A stretch of 64,000 bases of DNA from Pseudoalteromonas luteoviolacea NCIMB 1944 (GCF_001625565.1 NZ_AUXS01000002.1:1-64000); one strand, 5' to 3'. Positions 17,626 through 27,257 are shown, numbered from the stretch's first letter. Notes: generated by a model from the letters alone, not told the origin. Numbers and translations are program-made.

Positions 17626-18504
17626 TTACTTTTTTTCGTCCAATTTATATCTGTACTTTTCAATGATAGATTGCGTAACTGTGTATTCGCTCGGTGGCAA
17701 AAAATTCAAATGGGCGGCGACAAAAGGCTCTGTCTTGTATATTTTGCGCATAGCTTTATTAATTGTTTTTATTAGCGCCTGACTGCTAGGTGTTTTATTA
17801 CACATGACGTGGCCGAGGATAATAGTCGGCGTCCCTGCTATTTTATACGTACGATACCTTGCCCCATCATTTTTAACATGGCGAAATACCTCTGCCGGGT
17901 ATCCAAGTAGATAGTCGACTCGCTGTAAACGGAACATTCTGTATATGGTTTCGTATTGTTCACTGCCACTTCGTATGACTTTGTTACTGCTATCGACTTG
18001 CTTTAATTGGTCATCTAAAAAAGGCCCGTAAGACATATTGTCAGACAGTGCGATCAACTTACTGCTGTATACTTTGAACAGGGTTTGCAATGAGCGTATT
18101 TCACCATTTGAGTTGAGCACTGCATTTGTCAGTTTTCTTGCCGATTCATGCTGATATAACCTCCGGCTGAGGTAAAAGTTTACCGGCAAACTAAATAAAA
18201 AAGAGGCTTCGCGTTCAGCCGTTTTGATGCGATTAATGGTGCAAATCGCGCGGGTCTTAGACTGCATCTCTCGCAGTGCTCTGTTGTAACTCGATAGCAC
18301 GAATTCTATTGAATCATTGCCTAATGCATCAAATAGCAACTTATTTGTTGCCCCGGCAATGTTTGAAGGTGCAGTTAATGAAGTAAATACTTTAAGTTCA
18401 TCTTCCTCATCAAGGTATATGCGGGCTTTATTGGCCAAGCATTCATTTGTCCACATAAAAAAAGGTAGCATACATGCCCAGGCCCATCTCTTGGCGAGTC
18501 TCAT
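17626..18504 (-). CDS. Periplasmic solute-binding-like protein (type 2 PBP fold)
   Basis: A 292-residue exported protein with an N-terminal signal (cleavage near CLA/NKA). Its layout resembles the SBP_bac_3-like proteins without transporter that are common in marine gammaproteobacteria: I-A-G-A-T-N near residue 50, FSLPVNFYLSRRLY near 105, the second-lobe YETIYRMF-x4-VDYLLGYP, and CNKT near 235. No permease or ATPase genes are adjacent, so it may be a sensor or orphan binding protein. A clear paralogue lies at 27506-28390. AAGGAG precedes the ATG. Confidence 0.7.
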   Translation of the reverse strand: MRLAKRWAWACMLPFFMWTNECLANKARIYLDEEDELKVFTSLTAPSNIAGATNKLLFDALGNDSIEFVLSSYNRALREMQSKTRAICTINRIKTAEREASFLFSLPVNFYLSRRLYQHESARKLTNAVLNSNGEIRSLQTLFKVYSSKLIALSDNMSYGPFLDDQLKQVDSSNKVIRSGSEQYETIYRMFRLQRVDYLLGYPAEVFRHVKNDGARYRTYKIAGTPTIILGHVMCNKTPSSQALIKTINKAMRKIYKTEPFVAAHLNFLPPSEYTVTQSIIEKYRYKLDEKK

Positions 18505-18696
18505 TTTCCCACTCCTTTTCTCAGTGAAAGCCGCAAGTGCTTTCGTTCAATTACAAAGGCGTAAGATAGATACCAATCATTAGTTTAGTTAACGTATCGA
18601 CAATTTAAAAGGCGGCAGTTTGGTTACTGGGTTAAGGTATTTTGGTGTACTAAACGAAAATGCTGTGCTGAATTACAAGATCCGAAGATTTGGTCC

Positions 18697-18739
18697 GCAC
18701 TGCGTAATTGGCAAATTGAATTTGCCAATTACGCAGTGC
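18697..18739. repeat. 43-bp perfect palindrome
   Basis: Two 21-base arms (18697-18717 and 18719-18739) are exact reverse complements around a single G at 18718. The arm begins GCACTGCGTAATTGG. There is no T-run on either side, so a simple terminator is unlikely. The element lies just downstream of the gene ending at 18826 (minus strand). It could be one copy of a dispersed repetitive palindrome. Confidence 0.85.
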
Positions 18740-18825
18740 TCTGGCTATTCGAGCGTTCGGCTCGCAATGTTCCCTTTGCAGAGCTGCTAAGCATGTTGTC
18801 AACAGCTCAGCTGATATTGACAAGG

Positions 18826-19278
18826 TTAGTGCCATACAGAGACTGGGAACGACAACCTCATAAATGTACGGGAGATTAAATCAAGTTTAACGCCAAAGTC
18901 GATTATTTCTTCGCAAGTCCAACCGTCCGGGTGCAACCAGTTCTCCTCTTCCAAAGCACATAATATTGCTAGATCCTGATCTATATACCCTAATGGTGCT
19001 GCGGCTAACCCCCACAGCATCACTAGTTTGCCCTCTGTCTCAGGGTTTCGCGGGTTGTTAGACTCGAGTGTGCGAAAGTACTTTTTGGTTTCCATTAAAG
19101 CTTTTGATACTTCAACCAATATCGCGTCTCTAATGTAGTGATTATCCATCGGAATTGCATATAACTTGACTGCCACCTCATTGAGTTTTTCGATAAGTTC
19201 GTTATGAGACTGACTATGATGTCTTTCAAAAAGCTCGATGTAAGCATCTTGTGCGGTTGTGGTCGCTTTAAGAGCCAT
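18826..19278 (-). CDS. Conserved hypothetical cytoplasmic protein
   Basis: A 150-residue soluble protein without signal peptide or membrane segment. A GTAGGGAT-type ribosome site precedes the ATG. The sequence is mostly helical, with a YFRTLESNNPRNPETEG stretch in the middle and a W-rich end (ENWLHPDGWTCEEI). I do not recognise the family. It is flanked by a palindrome downstream and a long non-coding stretch upstream, and appears to be a single-gene unit. Confidence 0.55.
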   Translation of the reverse strand: MALKATTTAQDAYIELFERHHSQSHNELIEKLNEVAVKLYAIPMDNHYIRDAILVEVSKALMETKKYFRTLESNNPRNPETEGKLVMLWGLAAAPLGYIDQDLAILCALEEENWLHPDGWTCEEIIDFGVKLDLISRTFMRLSFPVSVWH

Positions 19279-19776
19279 ATCCCTACTCCCAGTTTAGTTG
19301 GCATACTTGTGAATAATCGTGATTTACACCCTTATGTTTAGCAACAAGGCTAGTAAAGTTACAAATAAAACTATTAAATTATTTCGAGCAATTTGCGAGA
19401 AAGATGTAGGCAATTGAAATTACGACAGTAGTTTTTTGGGGACTCATTTAAGATACGAGCACCCTGTGTAAGTTTGGTCTCAATCCAGTTCGATGGGGTT
19501 GGTTGTAGGAAAACGAATGCCAACATTTATTGTTTATAGATGTGCAATACACTCTCTTTGCATTTTATCTGTCCAGCATCAAGTAGTATGTCTACTAACT
19601 GCGCACTGTTTACTTCCCCGTAAGGCGTCTCATGCTGATGACTGACACTAAACGCAGCAAGCTTGAAACAGTTCAAAAGTGAAAATTATATGGGGAGCTG
19701 TATTCGTAGCTATGCTGTCTATGGTTTGATTTGTGCTTTAACGTGTAGCTAAGTGTATTTACGACTTTTAAAGATT
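19279..19776. other. Intergenic region, nothing recognised
   Basis: About 500 bp between two minus-strand genes. It should contain the promoter of the 150-residue protein gene. I see no open frame with a ribosome site, no strong hairpin and no repeat. Confidence 0.4.
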
Positions 19777-20169
19777 CTACTGTTCGTAAAACATGCCCTT
19801 GTGCGCTAGCCAAGATTTAGCGTCACCTAAGTTTAGAAAGATTTGTGTATCAACATTAGGTATTGCTTCGTGGATCATTTCAACTAAGGCTTGCTGATAT
19901 GAAGCGCCACAAACAACAGCTTCGTACTGCTGATTTTGCTCATTACTCCACTGGCTATAGCGTTTTATATGCGCCCAAGCCTCTGGGACCAATAGTTCAA
20001 ATTGTGTTAAGTTGACTAAACACGCCCATGGTTTGCCAGCAAGTAGGTGAACATTTTTTTGATACTCATCACTCCAACGCAAAGCGGTCTCAAGATTCCA
20101 AGCACCCATGGCGTCAACAACAATGGTTTGCCCTTTAATGTACATCTCAAAGTTACCATGTTCACGCAT
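19777..20169 (-). CDS. Small STAS/SpoIIAA-like protein
   Basis: A 130-residue soluble protein preceded by GGAGGA. The start (an ITV-like strand, YIKGQTIVVDAMGAWNLETALRW) followed by alternating strands and helices (WACLVNLTQFELLVPEAW) resembles STAS/SpoIIAA-like small domains. It lacks a clear phosphorylatable D-S motif. It lies 130 bp upstream of a dehydrogenase gene end, in the same direction. The role is unknown; a regulatory binding protein is a guess. Confidence 0.5.
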   Translation of the reverse strand: MREHGNFEMYIKGQTIVVDAMGAWNLETALRWSDEYQKNVHLLAGKPWACLVNLTQFELLVPEAWAHIKRYSQWSNEQNQQYEAVVCGASYQQALVEMIHEAIPNVDTQIFLNLGDAKSWLAHKGMFYEQ

Positions 20170-20299
20170 GCAGTCCTCCCGAGTGATATCAAAACACTGA
20201 CATGAGCGTCATTTTGGAGCTTATGCCAGTGTTAGTGAAAATGCAAAGAACGCGCTTCGTATATCGCTTAGTAGGGTTTAATTCAGTTGTTGTTTCTAG

Positions 20300-21313
20300 T
20301 TACCATTGAACACAAATTTTACCAAAATGTGAGCCTGATACTTGATATCGAAACGCATCGGCAAGAGAGCCGTAATCGAAGACTTTGTCTATTACAGGTC
20401 TCACATTATTGGCTTCGAGTGCTTTTACATAATCTTGTTGTTGGCTTCGACTCCCCACCAGCAGACCTTGTAGTCGTGCCTGTTTAAACATCAATTGTGC
20501 AGTTGGCAGATTGCCTTCAAAGCCAGTTAATACGCCTATTAGGTAGATATTTCCGCCAACAGCAACGGATTCAACAGATTGGGCAAGTGTGCCCGGTCCA
20601 CCTACCTCAATTATGTGTTCTGCGCCCTTCCCATCTGTGATAGCTAATACATCTTCAGCCCATAGCGGGTTAGTTTTATAATTAATGATGTGATCTGCAC
20701 CTAGTGCTTTTGCACTTTGCAGCTTTTCGTCAGAGGAGGAAGTGACAATCACCTTAGCGCCAAACATTTTACCGATTTGCAGTGCTGCTAAAGATACACC
20801 GCCAGTTCCCAAAGTAACGATTGTTTCACCGGCTTTTAAGTTACCGTCGCTCACCAGTGCGCGCCATGCAGTTAAGCCTGCGGTGGTTATCGTTGAAGCT
20901 TCAAGGTGAGACCACCCCATAGGAGCGAGCGTAAATGCAGAGGCTTCCCTCGTTACATACTCAGCAGCCATACCGTCTACTCCATCACCTGGCGTCTTAG
21001 CAAAATCTCCAACTGCGTGGGTTGGGCTTCCCGAAAGCCATTGTGGGAAGAATGTCGAAACGACATGATCGCCCTCTTTAAATTCAGTAACACCTTGGCC
21101 GACTTCAACAACCACACCCGCACCATCTGAAAGCAGCACTCGCTCTTGATCGAGTGGTAATTTTCCGTCTGCAACTAAGTAATCATGATAGTTCAGAGAG
21201 CTTGCCAGTATCTGTACTTTGATCTCTCCTTTTGCCGGAGCTGGAGATTCTGTATCTTTAGATACATATATGTTTTCCAATCCACCCGCTTTTTTTACCT
21301 TTATTGACTGCAT
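20300..21313 (-). CDS. Zinc-independent MDR dehydrogenase / quinone oxidoreductase-like
   Basis: A 337-residue cytoplasmic protein of the medium-chain dehydrogenase family. The N-terminal GroES-like domain (NYHDYLVADGKLP, DGAGVVVEVGQGV) is followed by a Rossmann domain with GTGGVSLAALQIGKMFGA and VIVTSSSDEKL. It lacks the structural-zinc cysteine cluster, which points to the NADPH:quinone reductase/zeta-crystallin side of the family. GGAG lies 9 bases before the ATG. It is divergent from a LysR-type regulator gene, a common arrangement in which the regulator controls the neighbouring enzyme. The substrate is unknown. Confidence 0.85.
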   Translation of the reverse strand: MQSIKVKKAGGLENIYVSKDTESPAPAKGEIKVQILASSLNYHDYLVADGKLPLDQERVLLSDGAGVVVEVGQGVTEFKEGDHVVSTFFPQWLSGSPTHAVGDFAKTPGDGVDGMAAEYVTREASAFTLAPMGWSHLEASTITTAGLTAWRALVSDGNLKAGETIVTLGTGGVSLAALQIGKMFGAKVIVTSSSDEKLQSAKALGADHIINYKTNPLWAEDVLAITDGKGAEHIIEVGGPGTLAQSVESVAVGGNIYLIGVLTGFEGNLPTAQLMFKQARLQGLLVGSRSQQQDYVKALEANNVRPVIDKVFDYGSLADAFRYQVSGSHFGKICVQW

Positions 21314-21439
21314 TTATTTGTACTCCGAACATTTAACTTAGTTGCTTTAAGTGGTTTATGAATTGGCAAGCCTGAACTTAGACCAACCAAAGTAAGGCCA
21401 TTTTAATAAAACAAAATAACTAGAAAAATATTGTGCTTA

Positions 21440-21454
21440 TTGTAATATTAACAA
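21440..21454. promoter_or_regulatory. Candidate LysR-type operator
   Basis: TTGTAATATTAACAA is an imperfect palindrome with a T-N11-A core, lying in the 168-bp gap between the dehydrogenase and the divergent LysR gene, 28 bp before the regulator start. This is the expected place for an autoregulatory LysR site. AT-rich DNA gives such matches by chance, so confidence is low. Confidence 0.3.
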
Positions 21455-21481
21455 GTAAATAATTGTGAGTTAATGTGGTAA

Positions 21482-22378
21482 ATGACTGAATTGGATAAGC
21501 TGGATGTCAAGCAAATGCGCTTGCTTCTTTTGCTACTCGAAAAGCAAAGTATTAGCAGAGTAGCCGAATCTTTGAATGTCAGCCAACAAGCTGTGAGTAT
21601 TCAACTTAAGTCTCTAAGAGCAATTTTTAACAATCAACTTTTTGTGCGTCATGGTAGAGGTATTGCGCCCACGCCTAAGGCATTGTCGTTAGGTAAAATG
21701 CTTGAGGGGGTTTTAAACGTATTGGAAGGCGCGGTTCTTACTGATGACTTTGATCCAAAAGAAGTTGAGAGGACAATCGTGATTTCGTCCACTGATTACG
21801 CACAGCAAGTTGTGACTACGGCGTTGTTTTGCCATTTCAGGAAAATAGCGCCAAATATCAAACTCATTATTAAAGACCTAGAAATTGAAACTCTAACCGA
21901 GTCGTTGACAAAGGGCACAGTCGATTTTGCAATCACTATACCTGAGTTTTTGGACCCAAATATCCCGTATAAACGCCTCTACAATGAAAGCTATCAACTC
22001 GTGACCAGTGCAAGGAGTGCATTGAGTGAGCGTATCAACATTCAAGAGCTTAATAACTTGAATCACTTAATTGTGTCTCCTGCCCGTGCAAATCTAAGAG
22101 GTTCCTCCAGCGAATGGTTTAAAAAGTATCAGGTTGAGCGGAATATTGTCGCATCGATTCCATCATTTAAAATTATGAGTGAATATGTGTACCAATCTGA
22201 TGTAGTAGCATTTATTCCAAAAAGAATGTTGCCGGATCCAAAGCTTAAAGAAATAGAATTACCAGACTACCCACCTGGTTTCAATGTAGTGCTTGCTTGG
22301 CACCAAAAAACAGCAAATGATCCTTTTTATAAATGGGTTGTAGAACAAATCGCCGTGATTTGCAGCAAGCTAGATTAA
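21482..22378 (+). CDS. LysR-family transcriptional regulator
   Basis: A 298-residue protein. An N-terminal winged helix-turn-helix spans residues about 8-65 (VAESLNVSQQAVSIQLKSL, then LFVRHGRGIAPTPKA), the LysR signature. A linker helix follows, then a periplasmic-binding-like effector domain (VISSTDYAQQVVTTAL, VDFAITIPEFL). It is transcribed divergently from the dehydrogenase gene and probably regulates it. The ribosome site is weak. The effector is unknown. Confidence 0.88.
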   Translation: MTELDKLDVKQMRLLLLLLEKQSISRVAESLNVSQQAVSIQLKSLRAIFNNQLFVRHGRGIAPTPKALSLGKMLEGVLNVLEGAVLTDDFDPKEVERTIVISSTDYAQQVVTTALFCHFRKIAPNIKLIIKDLEIETLTESLTKGTVDFAITIPEFLDPNIPYKRLYNESYQLVTSARSALSERINIQELNNLNHLIVSPARANLRGSSSEWFKKYQVERNIVASIPSFKIMSEYVYQSDVVAFIPKRMLPDPKLKEIELPDYPPGFNVVLAWHQKTANDPFYKWVVEQIAVICSKLD

Positions 22379-22687
22379 GAGTTTAGGTCAAGCCTATTAC
22401 TGTTTTATTCGTCCAGCAGATACCTACTTATTTCTAGGAATATATGGTCCCCGTATTTTCTTAGGTCACCTTTAGCCCGCACTTATTAAAAGTTAATCAA
22501 ACTGAGCGTATTGTCTGAGACATACATGCCCTGAGGCCCATGGTGATCCAACGTACAAAACTGTCCATGTGTAAGTCTCTAGAAAGGTTCAAAGGTTATG
22601 TTTAGGTAAAACATAGTATGAAACGGGCACTTACTTAGGAAACTAAATATGTGTGAACTTTGAATTATCTGTTCTGGCGGTGGTGGA
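22379..22687. other. Intergenic region, nothing recognised
   Basis: A 309-bp gap with no open frame carrying a ribosome site and no strong hairpin. A purine-rich GGTGGTGGA stretch just before 22688 probably serves as the ribosome site of the next gene. Confidence 0.35.
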
Positions 22688-23656
22688 ATGATTAGTTTTT
22701 ATATATTGATTCTTATAATGTCTTTTACAACCTTATCAATATTATATGTATATAAGTTTAGGGGCCAAGCAAGGTTTGTTAGTTTTGTTGAATATTTGCG
22801 TAAGGGCTGGCCGATATTTGCTCCATTAAATGTGCTTTTATATCTCTCTACAAAACGAGGCGCGAGAAGTGCTTTTGTTGACCCAAGTCAGTTTAAAGGG
22901 TTAGCAGAATTACAAGATAATTGGCAAGAAATAAGTAAAGAAGTGAATAAATTATATCACTTAGGCTACTTTGAAAAGACGACTAGCAAAGACAATTTAA
23001 GCTTTTATGATGTCGGGTTTAGGACATTTTATAAATACGGTTGGAGTAAATTCTATTGCACTTGGTATGGTACAACCCTAAATTCAGCTAAAGATTTATG
23101 CCCAAATACAATAAAGCTGCTAGAGCAAATTCCAAGTGTCAATGGGGCAATGTTTACAATTTTACCAGCCGGGTCAAAGTTAACCCGTCATCTCGACCCA
23201 ATTGCTTGCTCGTTTAGGTATCATTTGGCACTAGACACGCCAAATAGCCCAGACTGCTTTATTAATGTCGACGGAAAAAAGCAAGTATGGCGAAATGGTG
23301 AAGCATTTATTTTCGATGAAACCTACCTACATTTTGTCGAAAATAATACTGACAAACCTCGACTAATTTTAATGTGTGATATCGAGCGACCATTGGGCTT
23401 GTTTGGCAGAGTGTTTAATCGACTATACAAAAAGCTAGTGAGAATGATGTTAGTGCCCAACTTGCCCGGCGATCAAGCAGGTGCAGTCAATGGTTTGTTT
23501 AGTAAAATTGCGCCTATTTTAAACAGGGCAAAGCGGTTAAAACAGACCAATAAAAAAATATACTACCCTATAAAATGGGCATTTAATACTTTGCTCATAG
23601 TTATCTTAATGGCGCTTATTTATGCCTCTTTGACTTTGCTAGAAACGGTATTTTAG
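22688..23656 (+). CDS. LpxO-like aspartyl/asparaginyl beta-hydroxylase family protein
   Basis: A 322-residue membrane-anchored Fe(II)/2-oxoglutarate oxygenase. One transmembrane helix at residues 2-20 and another near the C-terminus (about 298-318). The catalytic jelly roll carries the iron triad H168-x-D170 and H215 (in ETYLHFVEN), and R-x-x-L-x-C-D near 230 is consistent with 2-oxoglutarate binding. LpxO hydroxylates the secondary acyl chain of lipid A, and the N-terminal membrane anchor fits that job. Other members act on proteins or peptides. Single-gene unit followed by a hairpin. Confidence 0.8.
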   Translation: MISFYILILIMSFTTLSILYVYKFRGQARFVSFVEYLRKGWPIFAPLNVLLYLSTKRGARSAFVDPSQFKGLAELQDNWQEISKEVNKLYHLGYFEKTTSKDNLSFYDVGFRTFYKYGWSKFYCTWYGTTLNSAKDLCPNTIKLLEQIPSVNGAMFTILPAGSKLTRHLDPIACSFRYHLALDTPNSPDCFINVDGKKQVWRNGEAFIFDETYLHFVENNTDKPRLILMCDIERPLGLFGRVFNRLYKKLVRMMLVPNLPGDQAGAVNGLFSKIAPILNRAKRLKQTNKKIYYPIKWAFNTLLIVILMALIYASLTLLETVF

Positions 23657-23667
23657 ATTTTGAGCCT

Positions 23668-23702
23668 AGCCAAATAGCATATAACATGTGTTGTTTGGCT
23701 TT
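23668..23702 (+). terminator. Probable terminator of the hydroxylase gene
   Basis: Arms AGCCAAA (23668-23674) and TTTGGCT (23694-23700) followed by a short T-run. It lies 12 bp after the hydroxylase stop. The loop is long (19 nt). Confidence 0.45.
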
Positions 23703-23721
23703 GACACTAGCGTGCCTTTTA

Positions 23722-24039
23722 CAAGACTGTGTGTCGGCTGTAGTGTTGGTCGATCAAATGGATGGCGAAATAAGAGAAGGTAAACCCCGTTAGGATGTGG
23801 TTACAGATTCCGCAGCAAGTCGCGTACGGCTTGTAATGAAGGAAGCTCTAACAACTGTGCTAGGTGTTACTCCATTGGTGTGGGATGTATTCTTTTCGTC
23901 TATGGCGGTGGTAATTGCCTTTGGATTAACCTTTGCTACTGTACTTACTTAAGTATTGCTACCAGTGATATATGCTGTGTTTATTAATACTCAATCTCAC
24001 GAGATGTCTAACACCAACAAAACAATTAAACACTCATAA
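23722..24039 (+). pseudogene. 3' remnant of an RND efflux pump gene
   Basis: One plus-strand frame reads as the last ~100 residues of an RND/AcrB-type transporter: VSAVVLVDQ, then EALTTVLGVTPLVWDVFF, then SMAVVIAFGLTFATVLT, then VLLPVIYAVF, ending in a natural stop at 24037-24039. This is the known end of transmembrane segments 11-12. Two in-frame stops break it: TAG at 23791-23793 and TAA at 23950-23952. The upstream ~900 codons are absent, so the gene was largely deleted and the remnant is decaying. It is distinct from the intact RND gene at 40946-43978. Confidence 0.85.
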
Positions 24040-24469
24040 AAGAAGTATGTTGTCTAAAACGAGCAACACTTTATCAATTATTGGAAGCACCTTTAATACA
24101 AAATAATGCGAATTAAGAAGTAGTCAACATTACTTTCTTGCATTCAATGGTTGGTATTTAATTGGTCAATTGATGTTTTATAGTTTTACCGTAAAGAGGA
24201 GCAAAAGCAGTTATCTTTTTTTGATTTCACTGTTTGTATGCTTGAGAAAATTCTAGCTTGAAGTCACTATTCATCGATCTTAACTGCTAATACTGTATCG
24301 ACTTTGGGAGCGAGTGACATACTTAATATTTTTGTATTTTTAATTGATTTTATTCGTTTTCGAGTTTTGGCTAGATTATATAAAACTATTTATAAAGGTT
24401 TTATCAGGCATTGCAAAATAATATTGTTTATATAAAGTTGCTGCCAAATTTAATGATTTAGGAAAACTA
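24040..24469. other. AT-rich leader region of the phospholipase-like gene
   Basis: About 430 bp of very AT-rich DNA between the RND remnant and the next gene. It should contain that gene's promoter. AGGA lies just before the TTG start at 24470. Nothing else was recognised. Confidence 0.4.
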
Positions 24470-27217
24470 TTGAATAAGCTCATATTTTCAGCAGTAATGT
24501 TGCTTTTTTCATTTTATACAAATGCTTTTAAAATTGATACGCATATCTGGATAGGCCAACAGATTATCAATGATCTTCAAGATGGAAAGCTCACCTTAAA
24601 AGTCGGTAGTGAATATTTAAATATCCCTGTCTCAGCAGCGACTAGAGATGCCATTTTAAATAATAAGAGCGAGTATCTACTGTCCACTTTAGGGCCAGAC
24701 GCATTTCCCGACGTAGTGGCCGGTCAATTACTGATCCACCCCGGAGGTCTTGCCCCTGGTGCGTGGCAGACCAATGACTGGTTAAGGTTTCTGTACGATA
24801 AAATCACTGAGGCGGACAATGCGCATTACCAATATCTAACTAGTGAAAAAAAAGACCCCAATTATGAAGATAGACGAGAAATCGCACGTGTGGTCGCTTA
24901 TGGATTTTTAGCTCATGCTGCTTCAGATGTATTTGCGCACACCTATGTAAATCAGTATTCCGGTGACGTATTTGAGCTGACGGATACAGAAACAGTGGTG
25001 GAACAACGTCATTTTTTACTAGAATCATTTATTGGAAAATACACCCCGCCTTTGAAAAACCATAACAATGCATTATTGGGTAGTAATTGGCAGAATGTCG
25101 GGGCGAGTCAGGCATATTATGATTATATTAGAGATAGCCTGATATATGATGATAACGCTTCATTTCAATATTCATCTCAGGCTGCACCACATTTGAGAGC
25201 TGTAAAGTTGTTTAAAGATGCCGTTAACACAATGGCGAATGATGAAATGTGGATTGCCGTCGACAGCTTAATCATCCGAGCGATAGCGTATTATTATGAT
25301 ATTGACCTATCTCAAAGTCAGGCGGAGGATATTCAGAAGTTGCTTCAGCAAGTTCTTGATGAAGGAAACATAGTAACTGAGAAACTTGACGCGTTAGATA
25401 TTAAAATTAACCAGTCCCTTTTGAAAGTAGATAGCCAAATTTACGGTGAGTTCTATCGTATTAACAATAAATTCAAAGAGCAAAAGCATCGTTATATTAG
25501 CCTTAAAAATGAGTTAGAAACAACAGTCCTTCAGCTCGATGCGAAACATCATGAGGCAGCATGTGAATTATTTTTAAATGAAAAACTTTTAGACCCTGCT
25601 GGACTCCTTAAATTTGTTAAAGAGACAGACCCTGGTCTCAAATTAATAAAATCTATATTTGGTAGTGATTTTAACCCACTAGATCCGGGTGGGTTTCTTG
25701 GAGGGAGTTCGAAGCCAAAGTGGAGCCACGCCTTTACAGGTACTAAACAGCAACTTTTGCTTGAGAGGAATTTTTTACTAGATGGAAGAACCTTTGAAGA
25801 GTATGAAAAGGCATTCTTGGCTCAAGAAATAGAACGGGATATTGTCTATGCTATTCTTTTTCCGAGAAAACATCTAGAAATGCTGGCTCAGAAAATCGCA
25901 TTGATTGATGCTGCAGTTGTAGATCTATTGCCGGGCGAAAAGATAACGGTTACGCTCGCAGGTCAAGGTGGTGGAATTAGTGATGGCCGTGGTCATGCGT
26001 TTTGTAAAAAAGTAACTGGTGAGTTGTTTAGCAACGTGATAAAGCTCACCAATAAGAAAAATAGCCTAGCTAAGAAACTTGTCGATACCGAAGCAGAATT
26101 AAAAAATACCATTCCAGATTTGCAGCGTGAACTAAACAGCGCTATGACTTCTATCATTGAGGTTAAAGCGGCGATTCAAGCGCTGAACCACGCCGCACGT
26201 GAGACTACCAGCCCAGTTCAATCTCTATTGAAAAATTGGGCGAAGGACATAGATAAAGCAAACTCCGAGTACGTTAAGGCTGCATCACAGGCAATTGTTA
26301 ATACGATTAACCCTAATGCAAGTGCTATGGACCCATTGACGCATTGGCTCAAATGTTATCAGCCTCAGTTGATCGGCGTTGCCAGCCAAATCAGCGGATG
26401 CGATACCATGGCAAATGTTGGCAATATAAAAACTGCGCTGAGTAATGTAACAACGATTGTTGCAGAAGCCGGAAGTTTGTCTGCGGCTCTTGGTGCACCT
26501 CACCTAAAAGAGATTAAAGAGCTCGAGCAGAAGTTGCTTGATGCAATGAAGGAAAAGTTAGTAGAGCGTTTAACAAAAGAGTTCATTGGTAAGTTGCCGA
26601 AACCATACCAAGAGTTTATCGAACTACAGAATAAGCCGATCACTGACGCTTTGATTAACCAAGCATTTACGCGCACAGCGCCCGGAAAGTCTCTGGTTGT
26701 CATCGACGATTTTGCACAGAAACTCCGTGAGGAAATGGCGACTACAAATGGACAGTTCAACCCACAAAACTTTGCTGTAGTTGCAAACGCGATCACTTTG
26801 ACAAAGCTAAGCTTATTGGATGAGCAAGGCATTACTCAGTTATATCAGCATATTGGGCAGCCTATTGACCCAAGTGTTCGCGATAACTTAATTGTGGATT
26901 CTTTTGCAAATATAGACGGAAATCACCAGTGGTTAGATGTATCACCACCGTTGCCAAGAGGAGATAAAAACTATACACAATCTCCTTGGACAAAATACTC
27001 TTCGGAGCAATTATTCAGTATTTGGAAAGAGCCGGTTCGAAATACTTTGTTCAGAAGGTTATTCGTGGGTCCACTATCACCTGCTTTGATTGAGCAGGGG
27101 GCGATGTCTGGCAGTTATCCTTATCACACTTGCAATGCCAACCCGTTTCCTTCAGGAGAGAGGGATAAAAGTTGCTTGGCGCCATTGCTTATAACTGTGG
27201 GTCAAATGATTCTATAA
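24470..27217 (+). CDS. Secreted zinc-dependent phospholipase C-like protein with long coiled-coil tail
   Basis: A 915-residue exported protein. TTG start with AGGA at good distance; signal peptide cleaved after residue 19 (TNA). The N-terminal ~230 residues resemble zinc-dependent phospholipase C/S1-P1 nuclease domains: H25 in DTHIWIG, GPDAFPD, and GFLAH149AASD153VFAH157, the clustered zinc ligands of that fold. The rest (about residues 290-750) is helical and heptad-rich, with acidic and lysine-rich coiled coils, and ends in an unclassified domain. Much longer than classical enzymes (about 250-400 residues). It could be a secreted phospholipase or a cell-surface protein using the same fold. 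A terminator follows. Confidence 0.65.
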   Translation: MNKLIFSAVMLLFSFYTNAFKIDTHIWIGQQIINDLQDGKLTLKVGSEYLNIPVSAATRDAILNNKSEYLLSTLGPDAFPDVVAGQLLIHPGGLAPGAWQTNDWLRFLYDKITEADNAHYQYLTSEKKDPNYEDRREIARVVAYGFLAHAASDVFAHTYVNQYSGDVFELTDTETVVEQRHFLLESFIGKYTPPLKNHNNALLGSNWQNVGASQAYYDYIRDSLIYDDNASFQYSSQAAPHLRAVKLFKDAVNTMANDEMWIAVDSLIIRAIAYYYDIDLSQSQAEDIQKLLQQVLDEGNIVTEKLDALDIKINQSLLKVDSQIYGEFYRINNKFKEQKHRYISLKNELETTVLQLDAKHHEAACELFLNEKLLDPAGLLKFVKETDPGLKLIKSIFGSDFNPLDPGGFLGGSSKPKWSHAFTGTKQQLLLERNFLLDGRTFEEYEKAFLAQEIERDIVYAILFPRKHLEMLAQKIALIDAAVVDLLPGEKITVTLAGQGGGISDGRGHAFCKKVTGELFSNVIKLTNKKNSLAKKLVDTEAELKNTIPDLQRELNSAMTSIIEVKAAIQALNHAARETTSPVQSLLKNWAKDIDKANSEYVKAASQAIVNTINPNASAMDPLTHWLKCYQPQLIGVASQISGCDTMANVGNIKTALSNVTTIVAEAGSLSAALGAPHLKEIKELEQKLLDAMKEKLVERLTKEFIGKLPKPYQEFIELQNKPITDALINQAFTRTAPGKSLVVIDDFAQKLREEMATTNGQFNPQNFAVVANAITLTKLSLLDEQGITQLYQHIGQPIDPSVRDNLIVDSFANIDGNHQWLDVSPPLPRGDKNYTQSPWTKYSSEQLFSIWKEPVRNTLFRRLFVGPLSPALIEQGAMSGSYPYHTCNANPFPSGERDKSCLAPLLITVGQMIL

Positions 27218-27221
27218 TGAC

Positions 27222-27257
27222 AGTAGAGCGCGGTAACCACGCCGTGCTCTACTTTTG
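27222..27257 (+). terminator. Rho-independent terminator
   Basis: AGTAGAGC (27222-27229) pairs with GCTCTACT (27246-27253), with further pairing inside, followed by TTTT. It lies 5 bp after the phospholipase-like stop codon. Confidence 0.75.

Noticed and set aside
18650..18835. 61-residue minus-strand frame over the 43-bp palindrome
   Set aside because: Much of the reading comes from the palindrome itself, it overlaps the end of the 150-residue gene, and has no convincing ribosome site. More likely part of a repetitive element.
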